In this document: positions 39,601-48,078 of the stretch, piece after piece
How positions within the stretch are numbered: the stretch's first letter is position 1
Layout: each line of letters opens with the position of its first letter
Assembly: GCF_009664365.1 (NCBI RefSeq)
Contig: NZ_CP044310.1
Coordinates: 941,001-1,005,000 of the forward strand
From: Paenibacillus xylanilyticus
GTDB taxonomy: Bacteria > Bacillota > Bacilli > Paenibacillales > Paenibacillaceae
Reading direction: 5' to 3'
DNA: 64,000 nt
Program-made: the position numbers and the translations under genes
The notes under the pieces: model-generated
What the model was told of the DNA's origin: nothing
What the model saw: only the letters and a program-made list of their open reading frames with translations
The model's database searches: none

Positions 39601-41599
39601 GGTCTCAGCCATGGATAAGGATACGTTTGTACGAGGCTACATCTACAGCTACGGAGATAATACAACACGCAAGGAGACGTTCAGTCATCTGATTCAGGTC
39701 TGCCATCCACGTGAGGGTGAGGATGATACTCTCCTGGGCCAATTGTTAGAGCAAAATCCGATTCAAGAGAAAAAGCTGTTGGAAGCCGCCATGTACGCAC
39801 CGCAGTGGATGGAGATTGTATCAAAGCATCTGGGATGGGAAGGACTTCGCAGTGCCGCATGGTACTTCCATGCCCACATTAATGAACGATTTACGGCTGA
39901 AAAGGAAACCATCGTCGCTCACTATTCACCGATATCGCCGCAGGAATTCAACGACGGAGCATTTGATATTGCCTGGTTCGAGGAAGCTTATGCTGCTGTC
40001 GGCGAGGAACGGTTCAATCTGTTATATGATTGTGCCAAATACATTTCCGGTGGAGCAAACCACCGCAGATCCCAGTTGTTCGCGGATGCAGCGTTAGGGA
40101 AGCTTCGTCTGGAGGACATGCGTCAATCTGTGCAGGAGAAGCGTAATAAGGACCATCTGCTCACATACAGTTTGATTCCATTTCAGGCGGAGCAGGAACG
40201 GGATCTGCGAGAACGTTATGATTTTATTCAGAAATTCCTGCTGGAGAGCAAGCAATTTGGAGCCCAGCGTCGTGCCAGCGAAGGTGCAGCCGCGCAGATT
40301 GCTCTTGGCAACCTTGCCCGCAATGCAGGGTATACGGACGTCACCCGGCTGATCTGGAACATGGAAGCGAGCAAGCTGGATGAGATGAAATCCTACTTTG
40401 AACCGAAGGCCCTGGATGAGACAACCACAGCACAATTGGTCATTGATGAGGATGGTCAGTCCGAGCTGGTTCTTGTAAGTAAAGGGAAGACACTCAAATC
40501 GGTCCCTGCACGATTCAAGAAAGATGGATACATTACGGAGTTGAAGGAATTAAAAGGGGATCTGGTTCAGCAGTATCGCCGGGCAAAACAGGAGCTGGAG
40601 CGTTCCATGACGGCAGAGACGGCCTTTACCGTCCAGGAAGTGACCAGCCTCATGCAAAATCCGGTTATTCGACCGCTGATTCGCACGTTGGTGTTCCAGT
40701 CAGGTGACCGATTAGGGTATTTCGATGCGGAATCTGCCGGCCTGGTTGTACCTGGCGAACAAAGTACCACACAAGCATTGCAGGAGCAGGATCCACTGGT
40801 GATTGCACATCCGCTGCAATTGTTCCGCAGCGGGACATGGAGCGAATTCCAGCGGGATCTGTTCACCCGTCAGGAACGACAGCCGTTCAAACAGGTTTTC
40901 CGTGAGCTGTACCTTCCAAATGAGGATGAGCTTGCGAATGGAACCGTCTCCCGCCGGTATGCCGGGTATCAGATTCAACCGAAGAAGACGGTTGCCCTGC
41001 TCAAAGGGCGCCAGTGGACCGTCAGTTACGAGGAAGGCTTACAGAAAGTCAGCTATGAGCATAACCTGATTGCCAATCTGTATGCCATGGCAGACTGGTT
41101 CTCGCCGGCAGATACGGAAGCACCTACGCTGGAGACAGTACAATTTTATGATCGCAAAACGTATAAGCCTGTAGCCTTGCAAGATGTACCGAAGGTCTTC
41201 TTCTCGGAGGTCATGCGTGATGTTGATCTGGTAGTCAGTGTTGCGCATGTGGGTGGTGTGGATCCAGAAGCCAGCCTGACAACGATTGAAATGCGTCATG
41301 TGATCGTGAATGAATCCCTGCGCCTGCTCAAGATAGACAATGTACGACTGGATGGCAATTATGCACGGATCGAAGGCGATCTCGGCGAATATGCCGTTCA
41401 TCTTGGCAGTGGCAATGTGTTTAAACAGGCAACTGGTGCGCTATATATCGTACCTCTGCATAGTCAGCATCGGGGGAGAATCTTCCTGCCATTCCTGGAT
41501 GAAGATCCAAGAACAGCGGAGATTTTATCCAAAATCATGCTGCTCGCAGAAGATAAGAAGATCAAAGATCCACAAATTCTGGCGCAGCTGAAGGGCTAG
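36629..41599 (+). CDS. giant DUF4132/DUF5724-type protein
   Basis: A 1656-aa largely helical, probably cytosolic protein without signal peptide or membrane segments. The N-terminal 1000 residues look like degenerate helical repeats (for example ELTTDEMKQMEALLKLKTGS and LKAKNELQRLGALELLTEIS). The C-terminal part, about 1280-1600, contains the DUF4132 core (ARFKKDGYITELKELKGDLVQQYRRAKQELERSM, VQEVTSLMQNPVIRPLIRTLVF, FKQVFRELYLPNEDE, YAGYQIQPKK). DUF4132 also occurs in E. coli MolR, whose function is unsettled. The start has AAGGAGGAG about 6 nt upstream. It pairs with the small ubiquitin-like gene and ends at a terminator. No catalytic motif was identified; domain calls are from memory of the families. 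Confidence 0.8.
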   Translation: MNQKDNELVYINGMQEKAESLNGTWQELAGYVVEMAGSTYLRGDEKVYLNTEELLQKQAAATGKPVFEPLLNVLEQLTNEWVVERIRYIADRATHFPYSVMYERRPYRTANPEQHFGQVIRKLIGLLRMEIHQFSLNDYVSVREYKFDHLYEVRSVLPDCIAYDLDHDNGGMKQALHEIIYGDNQSALLTGEMIKGIFMSDQPEAYHMVGELLVAARLQEGLRQSIVERMDEGTIEAFIYILKVIIDHNLIRYSSVVRALAVWTGLGIEAANSRVASQLIEQAYEALTDAAVREDWEQDSNANKIFISLWATAVIEEDHLNDKLIRIMDHGQLYQKIVAQYVLANSQNRDLRLRIARRYLDVQDLELMHWIIQNYDAMYMHNWHFEDGENQRSIHISPLPVFEDKAIRRQDFDQFKQLLDRIPLGGEGGPSGVLEYVHYRIEQNDVVKKMLYLAAYDMDPDWIGEVIAIKDMLSPELRGELLSQFVQQPDNEVQRQFVFESLSDKSMSNREIALVKVRKLELTTDEMKQMEALLKLKTGSLRQKVIQVLLLQPADQLAVSLERLLKAKNELQRLGALELLTEISADPERADQHEQLQPLAGLIQKPTAKEQKLLDKLAKEGSRYTSSNGFGLFDPSRVEPLLQEKRDLGDFNPKEIFTLSLEKAKPFMEGLDALVHQHRDHEYEVEYYAGYRETLLIGASLRSMFSYAERNKMKQLEQYPLHDVWEAYVAQSDLNSLELMQLYFILQFSTLSGNLDEHYSYYHDQYDYNELSKIPLLEGWRKSFAEQTYPLSYMEEMKRMAASLTYTDQVAELIAAAFMDSDPADTFEIAEKTWASIIASMPDDQLEKEAGMLHILTERWNYLVRSRIYDDASFQRFFQTAYQFINLVGNTQRFSLLSFEDYVRAFKLRLIEKQTMYRQLLTGGERFAFIRELTSTRTEGITDDPELIELRNTVVERILEIELTRGELSTEVSTLAMKFERIEGMEHWVHLVSAMDKDTFVRGYIYSYGDNTTRKETFSHLIQVCHPREGEDDTLLGQLLEQNPIQEKKLLEAAMYAPQWMEIVSKHLGWEGLRSAAWYFHAHINERFTAEKETIVAHYSPISPQEFNDGAFDIAWFEEAYAAVGEERFNLLYDCAKYISGGANHRRSQLFADAALGKLRLEDMRQSVQEKRNKDHLLTYSLIPFQAEQERDLRERYDFIQKFLLESKQFGAQRRASEGAAAQIALGNLARNAGYTDVTRLIWNMEASKLDEMKSYFEPKALDETTTAQLVIDEDGQSELVLVSKGKTLKSVPARFKKDGYITELKELKGDLVQQYRRAKQELERSMTAETAFTVQEVTSLMQNPVIRPLIRTLVFQSGDRLGYFDAESAGLVVPGEQSTTQALQEQDPLVIAHPLQLFRSGTWSEFQRDLFTRQERQPFKQVFRELYLPNEDELANGTVSRRYAGYQIQPKKTVALLKGRQWTVSYEEGLQKVSYEHNLIANLYAMADWFSPADTEAPTLETVQFYDRKTYKPVALQDVPKVFFSEVMRDVDLVVSVAHVGGVDPEASLTTIEMRHVIVNESLRLLKIDNVRLDGNYARIEGDLGEYAVHLGSGNVFKQATGALYIVPLHSQHRGRIFLPFLDEDPRTAEILSKIMLLAEDKKIKDPQILAQLKG

Positions 41600-41724
41600 A
41601 AATAATTCGAGATCGCAGGCAAGTTTAGGACTCAGCAGGTGACACGGTTAGTAAGAATGGATGTAAATTTAAGGAAGTTTGACTGGAGAAATGGGACGCT
41701 ATTAGAGGTGAGTAAGGAAGAAAT

Positions 41725-41766
41725 AGCAGCCGGGGTACCTGTTAAAAGGGACTTCGGTTGCTTTTT
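41725..41766 (+). terminator. terminator after DUF4132-type gene
   Basis: GCAGCCGGGGTACC pairs with GGGACTTCGGTTGC (several G-U pairs) around a TGTTAAAA loop, followed by TTTTT. Confidence 0.75.
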
Positions 41767-42173
41767 ATTTTCCATGCGGAACGAAGAAATTCATTGCATC
41801 CGTTTACAAATAGACTTTGGGCCCAGGTGTTCAACTTAAATTCCTTAATATGATAATTAATTGAATAAATTGTTAATTTTGAAGTGGGACATAACGACTG
41901 TTTTCAAAAGTGAATGTTTTGTATGAATTGAGTTACAAAAATGTAATTAACTCGTTTTCATATGATGTTATACGAATTATTTCTGACATCATACCTAAGA
42001 ACTAATTCACTCCTTTCGGCTCCATTTCCATATTTAAGGGGATGTAATTGATCCGCAGGTCGGCTATCGTAAGAAAGCGAAATTGCTTGCTCGCTTGTCG
42101 AGCCGCACTTTTCGTAGCGATGTGCAGGGCTGCCTGAATGCTTGAAGGGCTGGGACAAGCCAGTTTGCATTCC

Positions 42174-42205
42174 CTTGTACACATGTATCCAACTATGTGT
42201 GCAAG
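42174..42205 (+). repeat. 11-bp inverted repeat before GH3 gene
   Basis: CTTGTACACAT (42174-42184) and ATGTGTGCAAG (42195-42205) form an 11-bp stem with one G-U pair and a 10-nt loop. It sits about 20 bp before the ribosome binding site and has no T-run, so it is not a terminator. It may be an operator or an RNA-stabilising hairpin. Confidence 0.6.
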
Positions 42206-42239
42206 AAAAATGATCAAGAGAGAAGGAGAGCTTACAAAC

Positions 42240-44951
42240 ATGAACAGAAGACTCAACCTGATTTTCCTCAAACGATGGTTTATGCTGTTAATCATCGTGG
42301 CGGTTGCGGCCATGCCGTTACACGCCTTTGCCGCAGAAGCGGATTCCGGGGCGGATCGCCCTTGGATGAACAAATCCTTATCTGCGAAGGAACGCACCGA
42401 ACTGCTGCTCAAGGCGATGACGCTGGAGGAGAAAGTCGGATTTGTTACTGGTAAAGTAAATAACTATTATGGTTTCTATAATGATGGATTGGAGCGGCTT
42501 GGCATTCCGGCACTACAAATGGCGGATGGACCAGCAGGGGTACGGGTTGCCAATCCGGATGTGCAGGACAAAAAGTCCACGGCACTACCTGCGCCGATCG
42601 CCCTGGCAGCATCCTGGGATACCGATCTTGCCAAACAATATGGTGATCTGATCGGACAGGAAGCCCATGATACAACACATAACGTTGTTCTTGGTCCTGG
42701 TCTGGACATTGCACGTACACCATGGGGATCACGCAACTTCGAATCCCTGGGTGAGGATCCGCTGCTGGCTTCCGGCATGGGTGCAGCATATGTCAACGGA
42801 ATTCAGAGCAACCCGGTGATTGCAACGGCGAAGCACTACATCCTGAACAATCAGGAAACGGAGCGTTTCACAACGAATGCAACCGCCAGCGAGCGTGCCA
42901 TTCAGGAAGTCTATGCACGTCCGTTTCAGGCTATGGTTGAAAAAGCAGATCTCGGTTCCGCCATGTGTTCATTTAACCAGGTGAACGGTACATATGCTTG
43001 TGAGAACAAAGAGATGCTGACCGATCTGCTCAAGGATCAGTTTGGCTTCGAAGGGTTCATCATGAGTGACTATGGTGCCAATTTCAGTACAGCCAAATCG
43101 GCTAACGCGGGTCTGGATCTGGAGACACCAGGGGAGCCTTATGGCAAATGGGGAACACAGCTGCTGGAAGCCGTGAAAAAAGGTGAAGTCAGCGAGCAGA
43201 CCATTGATGAGAAGGTTCGCCGCATTTTGCTCCAAATGTTCGAGAAAGGGCTGTTCGACAACCCTGTAACCAATACACAAATTAATGCGAAGGCAGACGG
43301 TAAGCAGGCACGGGAAATTGCTGAGCAGAGCATGGTGCTGTTGCAAAATAACAATGACGTGCTGCCGCTTTCCAAGAAAGAACTGAATTCCATTGCAGTA
43401 ATTGGACCGGATGCAGATACGGCTTCTGCAGCAGGTGGAGGCAGCAGCCTCGTTAACCCGACATATACCGTGAGTCCGCTTGAAGGTATTCGTAACCGTG
43501 CAGGCAATGGCGTGGAAGTGAAATATGCAGCGGGAACAGACCCTATCTCCGCAGGAGATGCATTTAATGGTCCTTCCGCAGTACCATCCACCCTTTTATC
43601 TCCGGTAGATGCCGAGAAGAGCGAGCAGAATGTTGGTACGGACAAAGCGGAATATGGTCTTCGTGCCGAATACTGGACCAACACGAACATGGAAGGTGAC
43701 CCTTCACTGGTTCGTACTGATAATCAGGTCAACATGAATCTTGGATTTTATAACTATGAAGGGTTCAACGCCCAGTCATCCAAGCTTCCGGTTACACCAA
43801 CGGAATTCAACAGTAAAATGTCCGCACGTTGGACAGGTTCCATTACAGCACCCAAGACAGGTGATTACAAATTGTCTCTGACCAGCCTGGGATCTGCGAA
43901 ATTGTACGTGGATGATCAGCTGCTCGTAGAAAATCAAGGTGAAACGCTGAGCACAACCAAGAAAGCAATTACGTTAAAAGAAGGCGAATCCCACAACATT
44001 AAGATTGAATACCGTACCGACTTCCCGGTACAGTCAAGCCATGACATGGGTGCCCAAATGCGTTTTGGCTGGGAAGCACCTGAAGATGCCGTGGATGCCA
44101 AAATGCAAAAAGCAGTGGAGCTGGCCAAAAAATCCGATGTGGCCGTTGTCGTGACACGTACGTATGACAGCGAAGGTTATGTTGATCGTTCCGATCTGGA
44201 ACTGCCAAACAACCAGGAGCAATTGATTCGCAAGGTTGCAGCGGCAAATCCGAAGACGATTGTTGTACAAATGAGCGGCCGCGCTGTGGAAATGGATTCC
44301 TGGCAAAAAGAAGTTCCATCCATTGTTCAAGCCTGGTACGCAGGTCAGGAGCAAGGTAACGCGGTAGCTCGCGTTCTGTTTGGTGATGTGAACCCTTCTG
44401 GTAAATTGCCAGTGACGTTCCCGTCGGACGATTCGCAAACGCCGATCTCCACCGCGGAACAGTTCCCGGGTGTGAATGGCGTGGGCACATACTCTGAAGG
44501 CATCTTTGTAGGTTATAAAGGGTATGACAAAGAAGGCATGACACCAGCGTTCGCATTTGGACACGGATTGTCTTATACCGATTTCGACTACCGCAACCTG
44601 CATGTGAAAAACTCAGGTAAAGGGGACGATGCTACCGTAGAAGTGTCCCTGAACCTACGGAACACCGGTAAAGTTTCTGGTGCAGAAGTGGTACAAGTCT
44701 ATGTAGGCAATCTGCCAACGAGTGTGGAAACACCGGAAAAACAACTTGCTGGCTGGGCCAAAGTCGATCTGAAGGCAGGCAAACAGCAGCGTGTTAAAAT
44801 CAAACTGGATCGCAGCGCACTGTCCTATTGGGATGAAAAGTCGCATGAGTGGGTAATGCCTAAGGGTAAAGTATCTGTTTATGTCGGCAGTGCATCAGAT
44901 GATATCCGTCTGACAGGCAGCGTGAAGATCGGAAGTCCATCCGGTAAATAA
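42240..44951 (+). CDS. secreted beta-glucosidase, GH3 with PA14 insert
   Basis: Exported glycosidase of 903 aa. The signal peptide spans about residues 1-27 (LLIIVAVAAMPLHAFA). The GH3 N-domain has GIPALQMADGPAGVRV, ATAKHYILNNQE and the nucleophile Asp277 in GFIMSDYGA (SDY where most relatives have SDW). The GH3 C-domain is interrupted by a PA14 domain (about 510-640, AEYWTNTNMEGDPSLV, TAPKTGDYKLSLTSLGSAKLYVDD). A fibronectin III-like C-terminus follows (HGLSYTDFDYRN, VYVGNLP). The frame opens at 42138, but the ATG at 42240 begins the signal peptide and has AGAAGGAGAG upstream. It is followed by a GH30 gene, suggesting joint glucan degradation. Confidence 0.92.
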   Translation: MNRRLNLIFLKRWFMLLIIVAVAAMPLHAFAAEADSGADRPWMNKSLSAKERTELLLKAMTLEEKVGFVTGKVNNYYGFYNDGLERLGIPALQMADGPAGVRVANPDVQDKKSTALPAPIALAASWDTDLAKQYGDLIGQEAHDTTHNVVLGPGLDIARTPWGSRNFESLGEDPLLASGMGAAYVNGIQSNPVIATAKHYILNNQETERFTTNATASERAIQEVYARPFQAMVEKADLGSAMCSFNQVNGTYACENKEMLTDLLKDQFGFEGFIMSDYGANFSTAKSANAGLDLETPGEPYGKWGTQLLEAVKKGEVSEQTIDEKVRRILLQMFEKGLFDNPVTNTQINAKADGKQAREIAEQSMVLLQNNNDVLPLSKKELNSIAVIGPDADTASAAGGGSSLVNPTYTVSPLEGIRNRAGNGVEVKYAAGTDPISAGDAFNGPSAVPSTLLSPVDAEKSEQNVGTDKAEYGLRAEYWTNTNMEGDPSLVRTDNQVNMNLGFYNYEGFNAQSSKLPVTPTEFNSKMSARWTGSITAPKTGDYKLSLTSLGSAKLYVDDQLLVENQGETLSTTKKAITLKEGESHNIKIEYRTDFPVQSSHDMGAQMRFGWEAPEDAVDAKMQKAVELAKKSDVAVVVTRTYDSEGYVDRSDLELPNNQEQLIRKVAAANPKTIVVQMSGRAVEMDSWQKEVPSIVQAWYAGQEQGNAVARVLFGDVNPSGKLPVTFPSDDSQTPISTAEQFPGVNGVGTYSEGIFVGYKGYDKEGMTPAFAFGHGLSYTDFDYRNLHVKNSGKGDDATVEVSLNLRNTGKVSGAEVVQVYVGNLPTSVETPEKQLAGWAKVDLKAGKQQRVKIKLDRSALSYWDEKSHEWVMPKGKVSVYVGSASDDIRLTGSVKIGSPSGK

Positions 44952-44966
44952 AAGGAAGAAGCGAAG

Positions 44967-44995
44967 AGTCGTGGCCGAATGGCCGCGGCTTTTTT
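44967..44995 (+). terminator. terminator between GH3 and GH30 genes
   Basis: AGTCGTGGCC / GGCCGCGGCT around GAAT, two G-U pairs, followed by TTTTT. The GH30 gene begins 28 bp later, so it may depend on read-through or on a promoter inside the GH3 gene. Confidence 0.8.
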
Positions 44996-45022
44996 CCACA
45001 CTTAGAGAGGGGGGGAAACGAG

Positions 45023-46555
45023 ATGAACGTGCGATGGAAAGAGAAGAAAACAGGATGGATGCTCCTGCTGCTCGCCGTATGTATTGTGGCTGGTTTCAGC
45101 GCATGGTGGATGACAGACCGCAGCGAAGAAGATGCCATCCCGCCACCACCAATAGGGAAGAGCCCGGCAACAGCTGAAGCATGGCTGACAACCGGAGATC
45201 AGCAGCATTTACTGGAACCGCAGCAGCCGATTCAATGGACAAAAACAACAACGGAAGCGAACCATTCCGAAGCAGATCACACCATCACCATTGATCCATC
45301 CCAAACGTATCAAACGATGGATGGATTTGGTGCTGCCATGACAGGCTCGGCCACCTATTTACTCCATCAGCTTCCGCAGGAACAGCGGGAACGATTACTT
45401 AAGGAACTGTTTACAAGTGAAGGATTGAATCTGGATATGGTGCGTCATACGATTGGTGCTTCTGATTACTCGGTGAATGCATCTGGTGAACCATCAAGTT
45501 ATACGTATAATGATATCGAGTCCGGCACGGATTATAATATGGATCACTTCTCGATCGACAAAGATCAGGAAGTGGTAGATATGCTGAAACAGGTCGCTGT
45601 GCTGAAACCGGACATCAAGGTATTAGGTACCCCCTGGACTGCCCCGGCCTGGATGAAATATGGCGAGAAGACAATGAATGGCTGGTATCTCGATTACAAC
45701 AATCCACAAATTTATGAAGCATATGCACGTTATTTTGTAAAATATATTCAGGCTTATCAGGCACAGGGGATACCAATCTATGGAATGACCTTGCAAAATG
45801 AACCGGGATTCACTACCGCTAATTATCCGAGCATGAGTATGGGAGCCGAAGAACAGGCCATGTTTATTCGGGATTACCTTGGGCCTGCCATGCAGGATGC
45901 AGGACTGGACACACGAATCATCACGTATGACCATAACTGGGATCAGGCGGTAGAATACACGGGCAGTGTGCTTGGGGACGAAGCAGTTGTATCGTATATT
46001 GATGGTTCGGCATTCCATTGTTATGAAGGGGACCCGTCCTCCATGACGGAAGTGCATGATCGCTTCCCGGATAAACATATCTATTTTACCGAGTGCAGCG
46101 GGGGGGAGTGGAGTTCTGATTTTGGTGAAAATTTAGGCTGGCAGATGTCCAATCTAATGATCGGTGCTCCGCGAAACTGGGCTCAAAGCGTACTGCTCTG
46201 GAATATAGCACTGGACCCGCAAGGTGGACCAACTAATGGCGGCTGTGCGAATTGCCGGGGGGTAGTGACCATTAATCCGGAGACGGGTGAAGTGACACGC
46301 AATGTCGAATATTATGCACTGGCACATCTTAGTCGTTACGTTCGTGCAGGAGCTGTAAGAGTGGAATCTACGGAGGAACGGGACGAGTTGAAGAATGTGG
46401 CCTTCCTTAACCCGGATGGAACCATGGTACTGGTTGCAGCTAACACTGGTAACGAAGATACTGTTTTCCGTGTCGTCATGGAGGAAGAGTCGTTTCAATA
46501 CACACTGCCATCTCAATCTGCTGTCACATTTCGCTGGAAGCCGGAGGACACCTAG
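45023..46555 (+). CDS. GH30 glycosidase (endo-beta-1,6-glucanase/glucosylceramidase type)
   Basis: A 510-aa enzyme anchored or secreted by an N-terminal hydrophobic segment (about residues 12-30, MLLLLAVCIVAGFSAWWM). The catalytic barrel has TMDGFGAAMTGSATYLL, VLGTPWTAPAWMKYG, acid/base Glu260 in MTLQNEPGF, nucleophile Glu357 in YFTECSGGEW, and NWAQSVLLWNIALDPQGGP. A beta domain closes the chain (AFLNPDGTMVLVAANTG). The pattern fits subfamilies acting on beta-1,6-glucan or glucosylceramide; the true substrate is not decided here. It starts at the ATG after GAGAGGGGGG. Confidence 0.92.
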   Translation: MNVRWKEKKTGWMLLLLAVCIVAGFSAWWMTDRSEEDAIPPPPIGKSPATAEAWLTTGDQQHLLEPQQPIQWTKTTTEANHSEADHTITIDPSQTYQTMDGFGAAMTGSATYLLHQLPQEQRERLLKELFTSEGLNLDMVRHTIGASDYSVNASGEPSSYTYNDIESGTDYNMDHFSIDKDQEVVDMLKQVAVLKPDIKVLGTPWTAPAWMKYGEKTMNGWYLDYNNPQIYEAYARYFVKYIQAYQAQGIPIYGMTLQNEPGFTTANYPSMSMGAEEQAMFIRDYLGPAMQDAGLDTRIITYDHNWDQAVEYTGSVLGDEAVVSYIDGSAFHCYEGDPSSMTEVHDRFPDKHIYFTECSGGEWSSDFGENLGWQMSNLMIGAPRNWAQSVLLWNIALDPQGGPTNGGCANCRGVVTINPETGEVTRNVEYYALAHLSRYVRAGAVRVESTEERDELKNVAFLNPDGTMVLVAANTGNEDTVFRVVMEEESFQYTLPSQSAVTFRWKPEDT

Positions 46556-46659
46556 AATAGCTGAATTGGGTTCTTTTTCAGCAAAACAGCATTCGATTTT
46601 ACCCGCTCCTTAGATTTATGCAATATAATAAACACTACATCGGAGGGGAGGAATTAAAA

Positions 46660-47094
46660 ATGATGGTTACATCATACCGGGCACTGGATCATGCCAAGTT
46701 GGTTGCCATTTGGGAACGAGCTGTACGGGCTACGCATACATTTCTGGCCGAAGAGGATATTGTCTTCTATAAAAGTGTGGTGAGTGAAGCTCTGTCAGGC
46801 ATGGAAGTATGGGAAGCAGTGGACTCGGCGGGAGAACCCGTTGCTTTTATGGGGCTGGATGGCAAGCACATTGAGATGTTATTCGTGGATGTGGACCAGC
46901 ATGGGCAAGGTGTCGGACGGATGCTTGTTACGCATGCCATTGACCTTAAGGGTAACGATATCAAAGTGGATGTGAATGAACAAAACGAAGGAGCTGCGCG
47001 GTTTTATACCCGGATGGGGTTTGTGCAGACAGGCAGATCGGAGCTGGATGGCTCAGGTAATCCTTTTCCTATATTACATCTGAAATTAAAATAG
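46660..47094 (+). CDS. GNAT acetyltransferase, YjaB-like
   Basis: Cytosolic N-acetyltransferase of 144 aa. The acetyl-CoA pyrophosphate-binding motif is HGQGVGRMLVTHAI (about residues 81-94). ALDHAKLVAIWERAVRATHTFLAEEDI at the front and VDVNEQNEGAARFYTRMGFVQTGRSELDGSGNPFPILHL at the back closely follow E. coli YjaB. The substrate is unknown. GGAGGGGAGG at 46642-46651 fits the ATG at 46660; the open frame from 46618 precedes that site and is rejected. Confidence 0.88.
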   Translation: MMVTSYRALDHAKLVAIWERAVRATHTFLAEEDIVFYKSVVSEALSGMEVWEAVDSAGEPVAFMGLDGKHIEMLFVDVDQHGQGVGRMLVTHAIDLKGNDIKVDVNEQNEGAARFYTRMGFVQTGRSELDGSGNPFPILHLKLK

Positions 47095-47097
47095 AAG

Positions 47098-47142
47098 TCC
47101 CCCGTAACCAACATCTTGAGATGGATGGTCGCGGGGGATTTT
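47098..47142 (+). terminator. terminator after acetyltransferase gene
   Basis: GTCCCCCGTAACCA pairs with TGGTCGCGGGGGAT across a partly structured loop, then TTTTT. Confidence 0.85.
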
Positions 47143-47149
47143 TCATACG

Positions 47150-47938
47150 TTAGTGAGTCTCATCATCGAGAAATGGTTTGTTCACCGCATAATACATGAA
47201 GCCCATCAGCAGCACGCCTCCCACCAGATTGCCAAGGGTTACCGGAACGAGATTATGAATGACCCCGCCAAACGAGATTGTTCCCGGATGATTCAGTACC
47301 AGCGCGATCGCGAACGTACACATATTGGCTACGCTGTGTTCATATCCCGAGATGAAAAAACAAAAGACAAACAGCATCATGGCGAACATCTTGGCGCCAT
47401 TCTCCTTCATGAACATCGGTACGAAGAACGCCAAGCACACGAGCCAGTTACATAGAATCCCCCGGAAAAAGAGCTGCATTGCCGGTGCCTCCATCTTGTG
47501 CTCCACCACACTTAGTAGAAATCCATTGACCTGAGATGAATCGAATAATCCCGTCAGATAGATTAATAGAGCAAAGACAGCTGCGCCCATCAGATTCCCG
47601 CTGTAACTGGCAATCCACAGCTTCACGACTTCGAGCCAGCGCAGCTTCTTCCTGAGTGCAGCATACGTGTAATAAAACGTATTTCCGGTAAACAGGTCAC
47701 CCCCGCCATACGCAATCAGAATAATAGCCGCTCCAAACGTGAGTGCTGCCATGGGGTATGTAAATGGGGACTGCTCCATATAAAAGAAATTACCTGTTTT
47801 AAACGCCACGATCACACCAAATCCAATAAACATGCTGGCTAACATGGAACGTGAGAGGTACCTGATTAAACTTTGTTTGTAAATCTTGTGTTTCTTCAAG
47901 GCTAGTTGTTCAACGTTGCGTAAACCTTCGGTTTCCAT
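47150..47938 (-). CDS. formate/nitrite transporter (FNT) family channel
   Basis: A 262-aa pentameric-channel subunit with six membrane segments. Landmarks are GFGVIVAFKTGNFF (first helix), GGGDLFTGNTFYYTYA (second-helix break), WIASYSGNLMGAAVFA, FFRGILCNWLVCLAFFVPMFM, ISGYEHSVANMCTFAIAL (with the central His of the NH-V-N motif) and NLVPVTLGNLVGGVLLMGFMYY. It could carry formate or nitrite; with nas genes in the same window nitrite is attractive, but this is inference. The start is the ATG at 47938 after a GGGAGG site. Confidence 0.9.
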   Translation of the reverse strand: METEGLRNVEQLALKKHKIYKQSLIRYLSRSMLASMFIGFGVIVAFKTGNFFYMEQSPFTYPMAALTFGAAIILIAYGGGDLFTGNTFYYTYAALRKKLRWLEVVKLWIASYSGNLMGAAVFALLIYLTGLFDSSQVNGFLLSVVEHKMEAPAMQLFFRGILCNWLVCLAFFVPMFMKENGAKMFAMMLFVFCFFISGYEHSVANMCTFAIALVLNHPGTISFGGVIHNLVPVTLGNLVGGVLLMGFMYYAVNKPFLDDETH

Positions 47939-47970
47939 AATTCGCCTCCCGTTTCTCGGTGTAATGCTTA

Positions 47971-47986
47971 CATTATAACGAAAATT
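47971..47986 (-). promoter_or_regulatory. promoter-like 16-mer upstream of FNT gene
   Basis: The minus strand reads AATTTTCGTTATAATG, containing a TATAAT -10 (47972-47977) 33 bp before the start codon. No good -35 lies 17 bp upstream. The identical 16-mer occurs at 49399-49414 before another minus-strand operon. Confidence 0.45.
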
Positions 47987-48078
47987 TGGAAGAAGTGTGG
48001 TATGAGTTTATACGACCACAGCAGCAGTTAGCTAGACCATCCATATTTAATCATGCAGATACCCAAACATACTGAATG

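Larger units (their letters stand above)
41600..42239. other. intergenic region before GH3 gene
   Basis: 640 bp holding the terminator at 41725-41766, a strongly AT-rich stretch (41840-41990) and a GC-richer leader (42020-42170) with several possible hairpins. A clear inverted repeat at 42174-42205 lies just before the GH3 ribosome site. Short open frames (for example 41639-41839) lack ribosome sites and overlap the terminator. I do not recognise a known riboswitch class. Confidence 0.5.

Noticed and set aside
41639..41839. 66-aa open frame after the DUF4132-type gene
   Set aside because: No ribosome site, odd composition, and it runs through a clear intrinsic terminator.
42138..42239. Upstream extension of the GH3 protein
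   Set aside because: It would put 34 residues before a normal signal peptide and has no ribosome site; the ATG at 42240 does.
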